DNA of 64,000 bases, from assembly GCA_023548195.1 (NCBI GenBank), contig JAJHZJ010000400.1, positions 558,001-622,000 on the forward strand. The letters run 5' to 3'. Under the pieces are notes generated by a model that was given only the letters and a program-made list of their open reading frames with translations, was not told the origin of the DNA and did no database searches. Positions within the stretch are counted from its first letter, which is position 1. Each line of letters opens with the position of its first letter. Made by a program: the position numbers and the translations under genes. Below, one piece after another: positions 45,131 to 57,059 of this stretch. The DNA is from Bettongia penicillata ogilbyi (lineage: Eukaryota > Chordata > Mammalia > Diprotodontia > Potoroidae).

Positions 45131-45619
45131 TTCTATCATACAATGAAATGACACAGATAATTTTTTTTAAGAAACTATTTTTGACTGTATCAAATAGTCC
45201 TGTGTTTTCTCTCCAAATTATGTTGTGAGCATAGCTATCCTCATTATCTGTGACCATTGTTTTCTCTGTTCAGTCCTAGAAATCAGAAGCACCTATCTGT
45301 TAAACTCCCTAAATTTTCTCAAAATATCTGAGAAAACTTACGTAGTCTATGTAAATAGGAACTTAATCACAATTCAGATAGGATATGCTAATAGAGTCTA
45401 TAAACTGGCCATTTTCTTCCTTTTATCTTGGACATTATCTCCTCCTTATGCCACTATATAGGTATAAGTAAAAGATTTCAGAAAATTCAGAACTAGAAAA
45501 AAAACAAACAAAAAACTATGGTATCATTTGCTCCACAGCGCCTTTTTATAGGCTGCTGAAGTCTATGGACCTCTTTTCTGAATAATGTTGCTAAATGCAT
45601 AAAATAAGAAACAGAAGAT
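45131..45619. other. Unassigned sequence
   Basis: No recognised gene or repeat. Confidence 0.35.
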
Positions 45620-45687
45620 TAGATAGTCACCAAGTAATTGGTCACTATGTGCAAGGGGTTATGCCAAGTACTCAAAATACAAACTAA
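45620..45687 (+). repeat. Ancient dispersed repeat, first half, interrupted
   Basis: 'tggtcactatgtgcaaggggttatgccaagtactcaaaatacaaac' is the opening block. It breaks at the ORF1-only element and resumes near 48400 with 'tcccttcccttgaatagctacaatttagtgg'. Confidence 0.65.
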
Positions 45688-45696
45688 AAAAGAAAA

Positions 45697-48390
45697 GCCA
45701 GAGAGGATTCTGGGAAGATGGTAGAGTAGGTAAGAAAATTCCAAACTTTCTAGATTCCCTCCCCCAATAAGACAAAATGGCACTCTCAGGGTGAACAGAG
45801 AATAGTAAAAATTAACAAGAGTTGGGGCAGAACAGTGTCCTTCTGGGACAAACAGAGAGGATTCAAGTTTGGTCCCTGTGAAGTGTAAATACCTCGAGGT
45901 TAGTTTCCCTGAAACAGCAAACTGAGAGCCCTTGGCCTGACTGGGTTGGGAAGTAGCTTCAACCTCAGCCACAGGAATTTTCACCTCCCAGTAAGTGTGG
46001 AGAGCCAGTATCTGAGAAAGGCAAGACTGACGGTACTTCTGATGATAGGCTATTCCAGACTCAGCTGTGCTGCCGAGACATGTCCCTGGGAGAGAAGGAA
46101 CCAGCCCATGCCTAGTGAGAGCAGAAGCAATGTGGTAAAGCCACAGCTTGCTGTGGGCACTTACAGGAGGACAGAGTCCTTGGTCTCCTTTCTAGGCCAG
46201 AGGGAAGAACTAAAGGAGAAAAAACACCATTCCGTCATCCCCCAGGACTAGAGGTGATTACAATAACAAACCGTTGTGAATTTTAAAAAAGAGAAAGAGC
46301 AGGCAAAAGAGAAAGAACACAACTACAGAAAGTTATTATGGAAATAGAGAAGACAGAGGTTCATCTTCAGAGGGGGATAGTGAAGCAAAAAAAAAAGTCT
46401 TTTTTACCCCAAAGAATAATGTTAAATGATCCCCTGCCCAAAAACCAATTTATGGAAGAACTTAAAAAGGCTTTAAAAATCAAATGAGAGAGATTGAGGA
46501 AAAAATTTAAAAATAAGAGCAGACCAAGAAAAGCAAGATTATGAAAAGAAAGTCAACCAACTGGAACAGGAGATCCGGAATCTTAAAGAAGAAAATGACT
46601 ACTTGAAAATTAGAATTGGGCAAGGAGAAGTCAGTCAATTATAAGAGACCAAGAAATAACCAAATAAAATATTGTAAAATAGTAAAAAAAAAAGGGAAAC
46701 CACATTAAAAAAACTGATCTAGAGAACAAATCAAGAATGGAAGAAAACACAAGAATAATTGGACTACCTGAGAATCTTGATGCAGTAATATAAGAAGTAA
46801 TTAAAGAAAATTATCCTAAAGCATTAGAACAAGAGGGGAAAGTATAAATAGAAAAAAATTCACCACTCACCACCTAAAGAGATTCTATGAAGAAAACCTA
46901 CAGGACTACCATAGACGGATTCTGAAACCCAGCAGAGAATATTAGAAGTAAAAGATAAATAAAACAATTCAAATATGGTAGGGCCACAATTAGAATCACA
47001 CAAAACCTAGCAGTGGCTATGCTAAAAGACCACAGTTCTTGGAGCACTATATATTAAAGGGCAAAGGAACTGGAGTTGAGGTAGAAAATATACCCTAGCA
47101 AAGTTAAGCATAATCCAAGAGGGAAAATAATGGACATGCAATGAAGTGACAGGCTTTCAGGATTTTGTTGTAAAAATATCTGAAATCAATAGAAAAATTA
47201 ACATATAAGATCCAAGAGAAATATAAGGTAAACATCAAGGACTAATTGTAAGGGATTCAATAATGACAGTTTTCTTTTTATTATAAGGAAACATAAATGG
47301 TATGTCTAAGATTGTTATTACTACTTGTATAGTTAGAAATACTGGGGTAAAGCTGATACTAAAAAGTAAACAGTCTTGGATAAGCTTAAAAGAATATCTC
47401 ATGCAAATGAGGTCCAAGAGGAAGAACTGATACAGAGGAACTGGGTGGTGTAGGGAGAAGGGCTGATAGTTCCGGAACCCTACTCTTATTAAAAATGGGG
47501 TAAAGAAAGAACAATCCATATTTATCTAGAAAGGCATAAAAGTCTTCTAAATTAAAAAAGAAATAAAAGGCTAAGGGGATGGGGGAGAGGATAAGGGAAA
47601 GGATCATTGGTGGGAGACAGGTTAAGTAATAAGAGGGCAAGGTAGCAGGTAGAAGTAAAGTGGAGTCAAGAGGGGTTGGAAATAAGAGATACACAAACAG
47701 AAATAAAGATCAAGACTAGAATTTATTGAAAAAAACAGAGGTAGTAATCATGATCTCAGACAAAGTTGAAGCTAAAATAGATTTAATCAAAAGAAAAAAA
47801 TAGGTAAATCACTACATATTGGCCATATAGATCAATATTGTTTAGACTATTTAAAATAATTAGCATAAGGTTGGGATATTGCTGTGATATAGAAAATAGG
47901 GACTTAGAAAAATATGGAAAGGCTTGGACCTCTGAGGGAAGACATCCACCCTCAGAGAAATAGAAGACAAACTAGTACAGTCGTACACAGATGCATACAA
48001 ATGTATATATGTCTATATATGAGGGTGATTACGGATACCTAAGAATATGTTTATGTAAACTATGCATGTTTGTGTATGTGTGTGAACGTGTATGTGTGCT
48101 TAATTGTAACCTGCTTGTGGGGAGGAAATCCTGGGCAAAGAATAAAGCAAAAATTTTGCAGCATAGAACAAAAGAAAACTTACAAGGAAGCTAAGAAAAG
48201 ATGGACAGCTTGGAAAACAACTGTGTGGTGTTTGTTATACAGACTTTCTTGAAATGGAAATTTATTGCAGTATATTCTGCTGTGCACATGGCAATGCTTT
48301 TAGTTTGTTTTTATTTTGTATTTAAGTTTATGTTTTTCTTTCCTTATTGTGTATTTAAATTTTAATATTTAAGTTGGAATAAATTTACAC
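45697..48390 (+). mobile_element. ORF1-only L1-type element (HAL1-like), third copy, with target duplication
   Basis: About 2.69 kb between 9-bp direct repeats AAAAGAAAA (45688-45696 and 48391-48399), cleanly splitting the ancient repeat. It starts with an L1-type 'ggattctgggaagatggtagagtagg' and has a GC-richer 5' UTR to about 46330 and a decayed ORF1. A long 3' region ('ggggagaggataaggg', 'acaaagttgaagctaaaatagattt') then runs to 'gaaatttattgcagtatattctgctgtgcacatggc' and a T-rich, then 'aataaatttacac' end. There is no ORF2. Its 3' region differs from that of the 27164 element, so it is another subfamily. Confidence 0.8.
46400..47212 (+). pseudogene. HAL1/L1 ORF1p pseudogene, third copy
   Basis: Readable pieces of the ORF1 RNA-binding protein are 'EELKKALKIK', a coiled coil near 46520-46620 ('YEKKVNQLEQEIRNLKEEND'), the start of the RRM-like region ('RRNTRIIGLPENLDAV' type, 46735-46785), and a C-terminal domain with 'TIRITQNLAVAMLKDHSSWS' near 46990-47045 and 'GFQDFVVKISEINRKIN' near 47150-47200. 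Many stops and frameshifts; inactive. Confidence 0.7.
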
Positions 48391-48399
48391 AAAAGAAAA

Positions 48400-48455
48400 A
48401 TCCCTTCCCTTGAATAGCTACAATTTAGTGGCAAAAAAAGATTGCTTTGTGCATA
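48400..48455 (+). repeat. Ancient dispersed repeat, second half after the insertion
   Basis: 'tcccttcccttgaatagctacaatttagtgg' resumes the block left at 45687. Confidence 0.65.
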
Positions 48456-48464
48456 AACTATAAG

Positions 48465-48677
48465 TTTTGCAAAGTCCTTTACAAATATCTCATGTTATCT
48501 TTTCAAATGTTCTCATGCTATTATTAATTTTCCCTTTTTACAGATGAAAAACTGAGGCAGACAGTGGCTAAATGATTTGCTTGGAATCATATAAATAAGT
48601 GTTTAAGATCGGATTTAGACTCATGTCTTCCTTATCCCAAGTCCAGCACTCTAGCCGCTGTGCCATCTAGATACCTC
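48465..48677 (-). repeat. MIR, antisense
   Basis: 'tttgcaaagtcctttacaaatatctcat', 'ctttttacagatgaaaaactgaggcaga', 'catgtcttccttatcccaagtccagcactctagccgctgtgccatctag'. Nearly full length. Confidence 0.8.
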
Positions 48678-48734
48678 AAGGAAACCAAATATAATGAAGT
48701 AGTTATCAAACTATTTAATAAACAATTTCACACA

Positions 48735-48905
48735 TCAGATTAAAACTTCCTGATCTTTTCTAACCCTATCATTTTATGGATGAGGAAACTAACATTCTGT
48801 AAAAATAATAACTTGCCAAACCATTCACTTGTATGTAGTAGATTCAGGGTGAGCATATAGGTTCTCTGACTATGAATACAATTGCTCCCTCCATCACACC
48901 ATACT
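48735..48905 (-). repeat. MIR, antisense, diverged
   Basis: 'cattttatggatgaggaaactaacattctg', 'taacttgccaaaccattcacttgtatgtagtagattcaggg'. Confidence 0.55.
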
Positions 48906-49235
48906 TCTCTCAACCAAAACCCTTGAAGATAAACCTCATCATAAGTAAAGAAATACATTGACCAAAATATCCTTTCTGTGACAGGCCACATTCAAGTTTT
49001 GTAAAAACCAGATGGGGAGGAGTAGTGAGGGACCTGTACTCAGAAAGAACATTATGCAGGTTTTTCCCAGTTTGGAGTTAGGTGAATTTCATCTTCAGCA
49101 GGAAGCACTATACTTAAAGATGGGTTTTAGTTATCATGAGTTTAAGTCAAATCACTGATATTATCTTTCTTGGATTCACTAGAATGAGGAGTGGAAAAAG
49201 CACACTAGAGTTTTCAGGTGTCTACATGAAGACAG

Positions 49236-49336
<101 letters not shown>

Positions 49337-49424
49337 CCCTCCTTACTGCTTCCCCCCCACCTCTTTCCCCTCCCTGCATCTTCCCTACTTCTCTTTCCTC
49401 TCAAAGTCCCCCCTCCCCCCCAAA

Positions 49425-51050
49425 AAAATGCAATTCATAGCTACATCATCTCTCAACCTTCCATTTTTCTTTGGCTGTGGAATCCTGGACTATTTGTCCT
49501 AAACTTTTGGAGGGTTCCTTCACCTTGACCAAGTCTGTGAAGGATGTCTTCAAGAAAGCCCACAGTCTCCTTCAGAATCTCTACTACTCTGCTACTGCTT
49601 GGTCACTGTACTTGTCACGCATTATCATTGCACATCAGGATCATCTATATATTTTTTATCTGCCCATTTATCATCCAGTGAGTTGATACAGGAAATAAAT
49701 GACAGTTCAGATAGCTCATGGAAATTTATGGCACTTATTTGTTACAGAATTATTTAACAACATAACATTTTCCACAGGTAACCAAAAATAAGTAAATAAA
49801 CCCAAAACCTTTTCATTAACAGAGGGAAAAAATCATTCTTTGCCCTAATTTGCATTTAAGGTAAAAAAAATAATTGACTAAACCATTTTAGAGGAACATA
49901 AAATGTGATCTCTACATTTGGCAAAAAAATGGAATACTTTGTAGAAAAGATTACAAAAATACCTAATTAACTTTTGGTCAGAAATAACAATCTTCTCATT
50001 CTTCCTTTTCTTCTTTTCTAGTAGATTTCACTTAGTAAATTGTTTAGGTTGCCTCAGGAAATAAAATCTGTCAGAAGCATTATTGAGACATTGGGAAAGG
50101 TGGGTGGAATTTTCTCCATCAGAACTGATGACACCTAATTATAGTCCAGAAGCTAGAAACCCCCAGGGAAAAAGACAATTCTGAATCTGCCCAGATAAAA
50201 TTATTTGAGTCTATTTTTGATGGTGTATTTATGAGTTATATTAATAATAAATGAACTAATGGAGCACTGTCATTTGAAAACCTCCTCATTTGACCAATAA
50301 GAAGTAGCCTGCTTGTTGACAGTAATGAAAAGAATATAACATGAAATGACAAATTACATTTTTTTAAGTCACTACCATTCATTCCTATGAATATAGGTAT
50401 TAATATAGAACTCTAAAGTACCACAAGCATCAGTATTCTAAAGTAGATGAAGCTGTTAAAGGCTTCATTCGAAATGTGCTTTCGATATGTCACCCCCTCT
50501 ACATTCTGACTGTCTTCTCAATTGCCCCCAATCAATCACTTTTCTAGGGGCATATTGATCATACGTCACCCAATGGCACACATGATTTCTACTTTCAGTT
50601 TATGAACACCATGTACTTTTAGGTTACATCTCATAACATGAGCAGTTCCATTATTTTTGGTAGCTGGTTTATGAGCAGAGTTAATTTGACTGGTGTTATG
50701 TGAAAGTCTTTATAGAGAAGCTTCTGATGTCAAAGTACCCTCTTTATTTGAAAAAGTGCCCCAAATTCTACCATTAGATTTTCATTGTTATGGATTCAAC
50801 CTTGTCCTTTCTCTGGAATAATACCAACACTTCAGTGTGAATGAGTTTATCATACATTTTCTCCTATGAACTATAACAATAAAACAGGGATAATATTCTG
50901 AATACCCATTGAGGGTTTGCAGAAGGATGAGGAAAACGATAATTAATGAAAGAGGAAAGTCCAAAGAAAAGCAATGAATTTAGGACATACTTCAGCTACT
51001 TCACAGTTTTGCAGACCTTTAAGACCATTTCTTTTTTAGGGACCGGTTCT
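49425..51050. other. Unassigned, single-copy-looking region
   Basis: 1.6 kb without recognised repeats or exons. It contains an ATTTGCAT octamer at 49848-49855. The stretch 50090-50350 looks compositionally mixed and could be conserved noncoding DNA. Confidence 0.35.
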
Positions 51051-51054
51051 CTGT

Positions 51055-51200
51055 AGGAGTTAGTCAATAAAAACATATTGAGCACCTACTATGTGCCAGA
51101 CTCTGTGCTAAGCAGTGGGGATGCAAGAAGAGATGAAAGATAGTCCCTGCCCTCAAGGAGCTCACATTCTAACAAACAAAATATGTAAAAAGAAACTAGA
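51055..51200 (+). repeat. Ancient dispersed repeat, 5' block, well preserved
   Basis: 'attgagcacctactatgtgccagactctgtgctaagcagtggggatgcaag', 'agtccctgccctcaaggagctcacattctaac'. This is the cleanest opening block in the window. Confidence 0.85.
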
Positions 51201-51745
51201 TAACTTTCTCATGACCCCAAATCTTTGTGAATAGAAATATTAAACATACCTCTGGCAACAACCCTGGTAGAATCATATTAAAATTTAATTTGATGGAAAT
51301 ATTTAACAAAATAAAAAATACAGTAAAACATAACATCACATTTTAAAACTAAGTCAGTATTCTTCTGCTTGGGTCCTTATGTAAAGTTTAGTGCCTCCAT
51401 TTCTGTTTCAATTTGATACCACTGGCTTAAAACATCTCAGAACCTATATGATTCTCTAATCTGTAATGACCATAAAGAGAGGATAATCACCTTGCCCCTT
51501 CCTTTGCTCACTGTTCAAGCTCTTCTATTAGTTGGAGACTTAGTCCCAGAGAAAGGAAGCAATAATTTTGGAAATAGAGAAAATCACATAGGAATTCCAC
51601 CAATGTCTACTTCAATGCAAATATTTAGTATATTTTAGACTTTTAACAGTAAAATGAACAAAGATGTCAGTTAGAGGGAGTAGTATAGAAGAATTGCAAG
51701 TAGCTCAGATCAACATAGAATACAATTTTACTTTATCTATGTATT
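51201..51745. other. Unassigned sequence
   Basis: No recognised gene or repeat in about 550 bases. Confidence 0.4.
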
Positions 51746-51749
51746 CATT

Positions 51750-52260
51750 TATCCATTCATTCAACCAGTATGCATTTAATAAGTCTCTACTATGAAATAG
51801 AAACCATTTCCCCTGACCTTCAAGTCTTAGAACCTAACTACAAAGTCATATATATGTGTGTGTATACATGTGTATACATACATACATATATATGTATATA
51901 TATATATAAACACAATTAATCAATAGGAAAGGGTTATGAAGATGTGAAAATATAGTAGAGATGATATGGAAAATGTAAAAACCAAATAAATGATAAGAGT
52001 GGAATGATGAAACCTGAGGAAGGCTTTTTGGAAGAAGTAATCCTCAAAAAAGATTTTTAGAAAGTAAATAGAAAATATTAATGGATAGAAGACAAGCTTG
52101 AGATGAGTAAAGCCATGGAAGCAAGAAAATGTAAGTTCTATTTGGAATAACAACAGGGTCCAACCAGATACACTCTTTTGGGAGATAATGAGATCAGGTT
52201 AATGGAGAGCCATGTATATGAGGCTGAGGCATTTTGAAGTATTTCATTTGTTATTGAAAT
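51750..52260 (+). repeat. Ancient dispersed repeat, copy E, with internal microsatellite
   Basis: 'attcaaccagtatgcatttaataagtctctactatg', a TA/TG tract at 51849-51910, then 'gaggaaggctttttggaagaag' and 'gccatggaagcaagaaaatg'. Confidence 0.55.
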
Positions 52261-53410
52261 GGATATGGTCCTATATTTTCTAAAATCATCATGATAACAA
52301 GGTTTTAGATTTATGTAGTGTTTTCCCCCCTTAAGGGCCTAAAATGGATAATGAATATGCCATATAAATCATTCATCTTCAATCACTATTGTGAACAATG
52401 AAATTAATAAGATTTCCAGATTTAATTTGATTTTGTCAGTAAGTTTTTGAACATTTGGAAGCTGGCAAAAGGCTGTGAACAGACTGTATATAATTAACCA
52501 AGAGACTTTTTGCTGTGTGAACATATGACATAACCCAGAATTCATCAGATGAAATTCATCGCATTGAATCTTTTAATATGTCAATTCATTCCATAGCTTT
52601 TCCTCCTCTCCCCCGTCCCAGTTGCCTCATGATTTAACACTGGTGATAGACTATGTTTGCTACCTATGGATCTTGTTATTTTGGGAAGATATAATTGATC
52701 TCATTATTCACAAACATTTTTTTCCTTCTCTTTGAAGGGTTGAGTATATCTGAAGAAATAAGCAAAACAAGTTGACAATATTTTTCCCCCCAAAAGACAC
52801 ATTGCTTTTTAGAGAAATTAACAAATCTGAAGTTTTCTCAAATTGATTTCTTTAATAGCTTTACATATTCTTAAAGAATCAGGGGAAAAAAAGACAGTGA
52901 AAACAGTTCCTTACAAGTACCTTTTAACTAAATAAATTTAACTCTCAGACTCTTAACTCAGGCTACACAAAAAGGCAAAAGAAATTCATGAGACCCTGAA
53001 TAAGATTTCCTGACTACCACCTCAGGTTCTCAGACTAAAGTCTGGGTGTCCATCTTTGAGCTCTTCTACTTGTCTTTCATGAATACTTACCCACCCTTTC
53101 TGATCACATCATTGCTCTGCCATGATGTTTGTAATATCTTATAATGGTATCAGCATCCTTGGGACCAGGCAATCATCATCCAATTCTACCACTAACCAGT
53201 TACAGGAAAGGCAATAATGATCATTTTTATTCATTATATTGAAATTTTAATGTACATTTCACTTAAAAAGTTTTATTCTAAAAAAAATAAATACTGGTTA
53301 TCTGGACATGTTTGTACCATGTTCTGATGATCATTTAGCCCACCTGCTTCAATCCATATATTATTATCATTCTTAAAGAGAGTATGAGAATAGACTGCCC
53401 TAGTGGAGAA
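52261..53410. other. Unassigned sequence
   Basis: About 1.15 kb without a recognised gene or repeat. Confidence 0.4.
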
Positions 53411-53413
53411 AGG

Positions 53414-53932
53414 AATAAGAACCAGCATTTATACAGCACCTACTACATGTCAGAAGCAGCTAACTGGTACAGTGGACAGAGTTCTAGGTCTTGAGTCAGG
53501 AAGAATCCTTTTCCTGAATTCAAATCTGACCTCAGATACTAGCTGTGTGACCCCAGGCAAGTCATTTAACTTTGTTTGCCTCAATTTCCTCATCTACAAA
53601 ATGACCTGAAGAACAAAATAGCAAACAACTCCAGTATCTTTGCCAATAAAATCCCACATGGATTCTCGACGATTCAGATCCAACTGAAAAATGACTGAAC
53701 TGAACACTGGGTACCAGGCACCATGAAATGGGGCTTTGTTTATTTCACAAATATTACCTCACTGGATCCTCACAATCCCCATTTATGGATGAGGAAATTG
53801 AAGTAAAAAGTGCATGGATTTCCCAGGGTCACAAAGCCAGTAATTGTCAGAGGCTGGATTTGAATTCTGGTGTTTTCTGAATCCTGGCCCTGCAGTCTTT
53901 CTACTAGGCCACCAGCTGCTTCTATTGTACAA
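53414..53932 (-). repeat. MIR/THER-type SINE, antisense, split by a younger SINE
   Basis: Plus strand begins 'agcatttatacagcacctactacatg', breaks at 53454, and resumes near 53706 with 'accaggcacc', 'tcacaaatattacctcactggatcctcacaatcccc', 'atggatgaggaaattgaag' and 'aggccaccagctgcttc'. Confidence 0.7.
53455..53705 (+). mobile_element. tRNA-headed SINE with RTE/BovB-like tail, nested in MIR
   Basis: 'agcagctaactggtacagtggacagagttct', 'gacctcagatactagctgtgtgaccccaggcaagtcatttaac', 'cctcaatttcctcatctacaaaatgacctg', 'ctccagtatctttgccaataaaatcccaca', 'atgactgaactgaac'. Full length. The target-site duplication is not clear. Confidence 0.8.
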
Positions 53933-53969
53933 TTAAGCTTTCCTGTGAACTCTCCTCTATGGACTGTCT

Positions 53970-54115
53970 TCCCCATTGGAATATAAACTCTAATGTTTGG
54001 GCAGAAATGATATCAGTTTTTGTTTCCATCGCCAGTACTTACCACACTGTTTTGTACATAGCACACTTAATAAATTATTATTTCCCTTCATTCCTTCATT
54101 ATTAATTTATTATTC
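53970..54115 (+). repeat. L2 LINE 3' end
   Basis: 'ggaatataaactctaatgtttgggcagaaatg', 'cgccagtacttaccacactgttttgtacatagcacacttaataaat'. Confidence 0.7.
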
Positions 54116-54170
54116 ATTCATTCAAGATGCTTACAGAAAGCCCAGGACAGCTATAAAGTATCACAGGATG

Positions 54171-54940
54171 AATGATTGCTTTGGGCTGGATAAGTAAGTG
54201 TCTCTTCTCTACTTCTTGCTCCTTTTACTTCCACATGTTAATTCTTCTTTCACTTTCTGTTCTTTCTTAATCCTGTTTTTCTCCCATGTTAATCTGTTAA
54301 CATGTATACTCTGACCCTCTCTCCCAGGACCAGGAAAGTTACTTCTTATCATTAGGGTTCTTAGGTTTCCTGAAGAGTTTCTGGAATATATTTTCTCTGC
54401 TGTTTATTGGATCCTCTACGGGTTGTATTCCCCCATTTGCTAGGAGGCCAGAGTCTCGCCCTGCAAGTTCTATTTAACCTCCCAACATGAACAAATCTAC
54501 ATTTCCACCCACTCACAGTTCTTGAAGGTATAAGCTTCCCTACACCACTTTAGCCTCTAAAGAATTTGGTTGAAAATTTAGCTCAGTTCTTACATAACAG
54601 TATAAGCAACTACATAAGTAACAAGAATAATTAGAGCACGTAATATGTAAGGAGGAATAGGTTGGGAAAAAAAAAACCTATAGAAGCAGATGAGTTTCAG
54701 ATTTTGGAGGGTTTTGAATGTCAGCAGAAGATTTGGGAGCTTTTTATGGCAGGCAGAGGGGAATTAGTGCTGGCCTTGGGACAGAGTAATAACATGATCA
54801 TGTGCTCAAAAATATCATTTTTATTCAAATGTTTTATTATCAAAACTGTATTTTATATAAGAGAAGTAACATGGATTAGAGTCTAATATTAATTCTATAT
54901 AATAGGATAATTAGCTCCCATGCACTACTTATCATCTACT
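54171..54940. other. Mostly unassigned sequence
   Basis: No gene recognised. 54690-54810 may be a late block of the ancient repeat ('gagggttttgaatgtcagcag', 'gagtaataacatgatcat'), weakly supported. Confidence 0.35.
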
Positions 54941-54944
54941 TAGA

Positions 54945-55080
54945 GAGATGGTTTGGTATAGTAGATAGACATTGAACAAGGAGACAAGCATAGCTGGGTT
55001 TGAATCTCATATCGGTCCTTAAGTTGACCTTTATTAATTCTATGAACTGAAAGCCTCAGTTTCTTCACATTACAAAAATA
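54945..55080 (+). repeat. MIR, interrupted by an LTR
   Basis: 'ggtttggtatagtagatagacattgaac', 'tagctgggtttgaatctcatatcggtcctt', 'gaaagcctcagtttcttcacattacaaaaat'. The expected continuation appears after the LTR at about 55632 ('caagactactgtaagaattaaaagataacataaag'). Confidence 0.7.
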
Positions 55081-55631
55081 TGTAATGCTAATCAGAGAGA
55101 GTAAAGATCTTCCCCACCCATTAATGGGCCTGCCCATTAAGGAGAGTTTGATTAGGGGAAATTTGTAGGAATGCCCACACATTTTATTAATGAGGCACTA
55201 GTTCACAGGTTGTGATGCCCTCTGACTCTGAAAAGTGTATAAATATTCTGAGGATTTGTTTTGTTTTGGGGCTTACTCATTGGAAGTGTTTGGGCAGAGG
55301 AGAGTCTGGGCAGCTGCTAAGGAACCCCTTTTCCCCCTTTGGAAACCTAGATGTTGGTACTTCTCTCTCTGGTAGCTATGTATGTATGATCAGACAGTTG
55401 GATCTGTCTGTTGGTCTGTCAGACAGCTGGAACTGTCTGTTGATTTTTACTTCTCTGGATTTTCTTTGAAGTTCAGGGTTCTGACTTTTTTTCCCCTGAA
55501 CTATGTGATATGATATACGAGCTTGATTAAAGTGATTGCTGACTCCTCAAATATTGCTTTTCTTTTAGAAAAGCAGATCTAAGAACCTGTACAGCAGGCC
55601 CTCCTATGTATCTCGGGTCCTTGCTTTTACA
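55081..55631 (+). mobile_element. Solo LTR of an endogenous retrovirus, copy 3
   Basis: TGTAATG start, ACA end, about 551 bp, homologous to the minus-strand LTRs at 3178-3785 and 10187-10794. The order is U3 with 'aatttgtaggaatgccc' and 'tgatgccctctg', then TATAAATA at 55238-55245, 'ggggcttactcattggaagtgtttgg', ATTAAA at 55526-55531, 'gtgattgctgactcctcaaa' and U5. It splits a MIR. A local repeat of 'cagacagttggatctgtctg' units near 55390-55440 is private to this copy. No clear 5-bp duplication. Confidence 0.8.
55238..55245 (+). promoter_or_regulatory. TATA box of LTR copy 3
   Basis: TATAAATA, conserved in position with the other two LTR copies. Confidence 0.55.
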
Positions 55632-55665
55632 CAAGACTACTGTAAGAATTAAAAGATAACATAAA
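55632..55665 (+). repeat. MIR, remainder after the LTR
   Basis: 'caagactactgtaagaattaaaagataac' continues the MIR at 54945-55080. Confidence 0.6.
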
Positions 55666-56145
55666 GTCCTTCACCACCTAGCCCTTTCTGATCTTTCCAG
55701 GTTTCTTATACCTACTACCCCTCCATATACTCTACAATCCAGCAACACTGGCATGCTTGCTTACTCCTTCACACATAGTTTTCTGTCTCATGACTTCATG
55801 CATTTGCACTGGTATACCTTGTACTGGGAACATTCTCCTTTTCAGCCTCCACTTTTTAGCTCCCTTGACTTCCTTCAAGACTCTGATCAAATCTCACCTT
55901 CTACAAGAGTTCCCAACACTTTTCTCCCTCTTCCCTGCCATGGCTATTGCCATCTCTCTGAGATTACTTTCCGTTAGCTTTGTGTGTTTTTATTCAATAT
56001 AATTAGTTTTTTGCATGTTGTTTCCCACATTAAAATGAGAGCTTCTTGAGTATACAATGTTTCTTCCTTTCTTTAAATCCCTAGCACTTTCCACAGGGCC
56101 TGTTTTCCACTAAAAGTTTATTAAATGCTTACCAATTAATTGAGA
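55662..56145 (+). repeat. L2 LINE 3' region
   Basis: 'aagtccttcaccacctagccctttctgatctttcc', 'catgcatttgcactggtataccttgtactgggaacattct', 'tccttcaagactctgatcaaatctcacc', 'gagagcttcttgag', 'taaatccctagcac' and 'gtttattaaatgcttaccaa', in L2 order. Two overlapping open frames here are L2 remains or artefacts. Confidence 0.75.
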
Positions 56146-56880
56146 TACCTTTCTATGTTTCTTTCTGCTCTCATCATGTAAAACATAAATTGGGCTGTAT
56201 CCACTCTATATCCAAAGAGAATGGCTTTTATATAATGCTTAGCAGATTCAGGGATGCAGCGAAAAGGAAAATAATCAATGAAGCTCCTGTAGATGGCTAA
56301 ATGGGTGTGGTATTTGCGGAATATCTTCCTCCACTTACATCCCTCTCTTTTCTTCTTGTTGCAATTGATTTGGGGAACCAATGAAACAGTAAGAGGAAAT
56401 AAAGTATGGAGAGTACCATATTGCAAATGATCAAAACCTCACAGCAAAGTAACAGTAAAAAACAATAAAAATTCTCCTACATTCCTAAGAGAGCCAGAAC
56501 AAAAAGGAGCAAGTATTACCTCATTAATTCATTATTCATTCTTCAAATACCTATTATAGTAGCAGCAGGAAAAAGAAAAAATTTCTGAGAAATGTCACTA
56601 TTATCCTAGACTTACTATCTCAGGGTCCACAGGTTTGCATTCATCCTTTATGTAGCCTGCTGCAATCCAAACTGGATTTCTTTAGCCTTCTGACAAAGTA
56701 GGAAAATATTGTTATCTGCTACAGGTAAAACGTAAGAACCAACGGGCCATTGCCTGGTTCTTTCCAGATTCCCAAAATGATTCACTTGAGACAAATGAAT
56801 GTGAACTGACAGTCCCTCTAATTTCATGGTAGTTCACATCAATGAATATCTAGCACTCATCTTTTTCACAGCACACTGAT
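56146..56880. other. Unassigned sequence
   Basis: No recognised repeat or exon. The minus-strand open frame at 56136-56426 (96 codons) has no known domain. Confidence 0.35.
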
Positions 56881-56884
56881 TTTC

Positions 56885-57015
56885 TCTGAAGCAGTGTGGT
56901 ATAGTGGCTATAGACTCTGACTTAAAACCTCTAAGACCTGAGTTTAAATCCTGCTTTTGACACATACTGGCTGCCTGACCTTAGATAAGCTACAGGTTCT
57001 AGCATGCCAGAAATA
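56885..57015 (+). repeat. MIR
   Basis: 'gcagtgtggtatagtggctatagactctgac', 'gacctgagtttaaatcctgc', 'actggctgcctgaccttagataagc'. Confidence 0.75.
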
Positions 57016-57059
57016 AACGATGGCACATTTACAGAGAAAACATGTTACTGAAAAATAGG

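Noticed and set aside
45619..45984. 121-codon minus-strand open frame
   Set aside because: It is antisense to the 5' UTR of the third ORF1-only element and crosses the insertion boundary, so it cannot be an ancestral gene.
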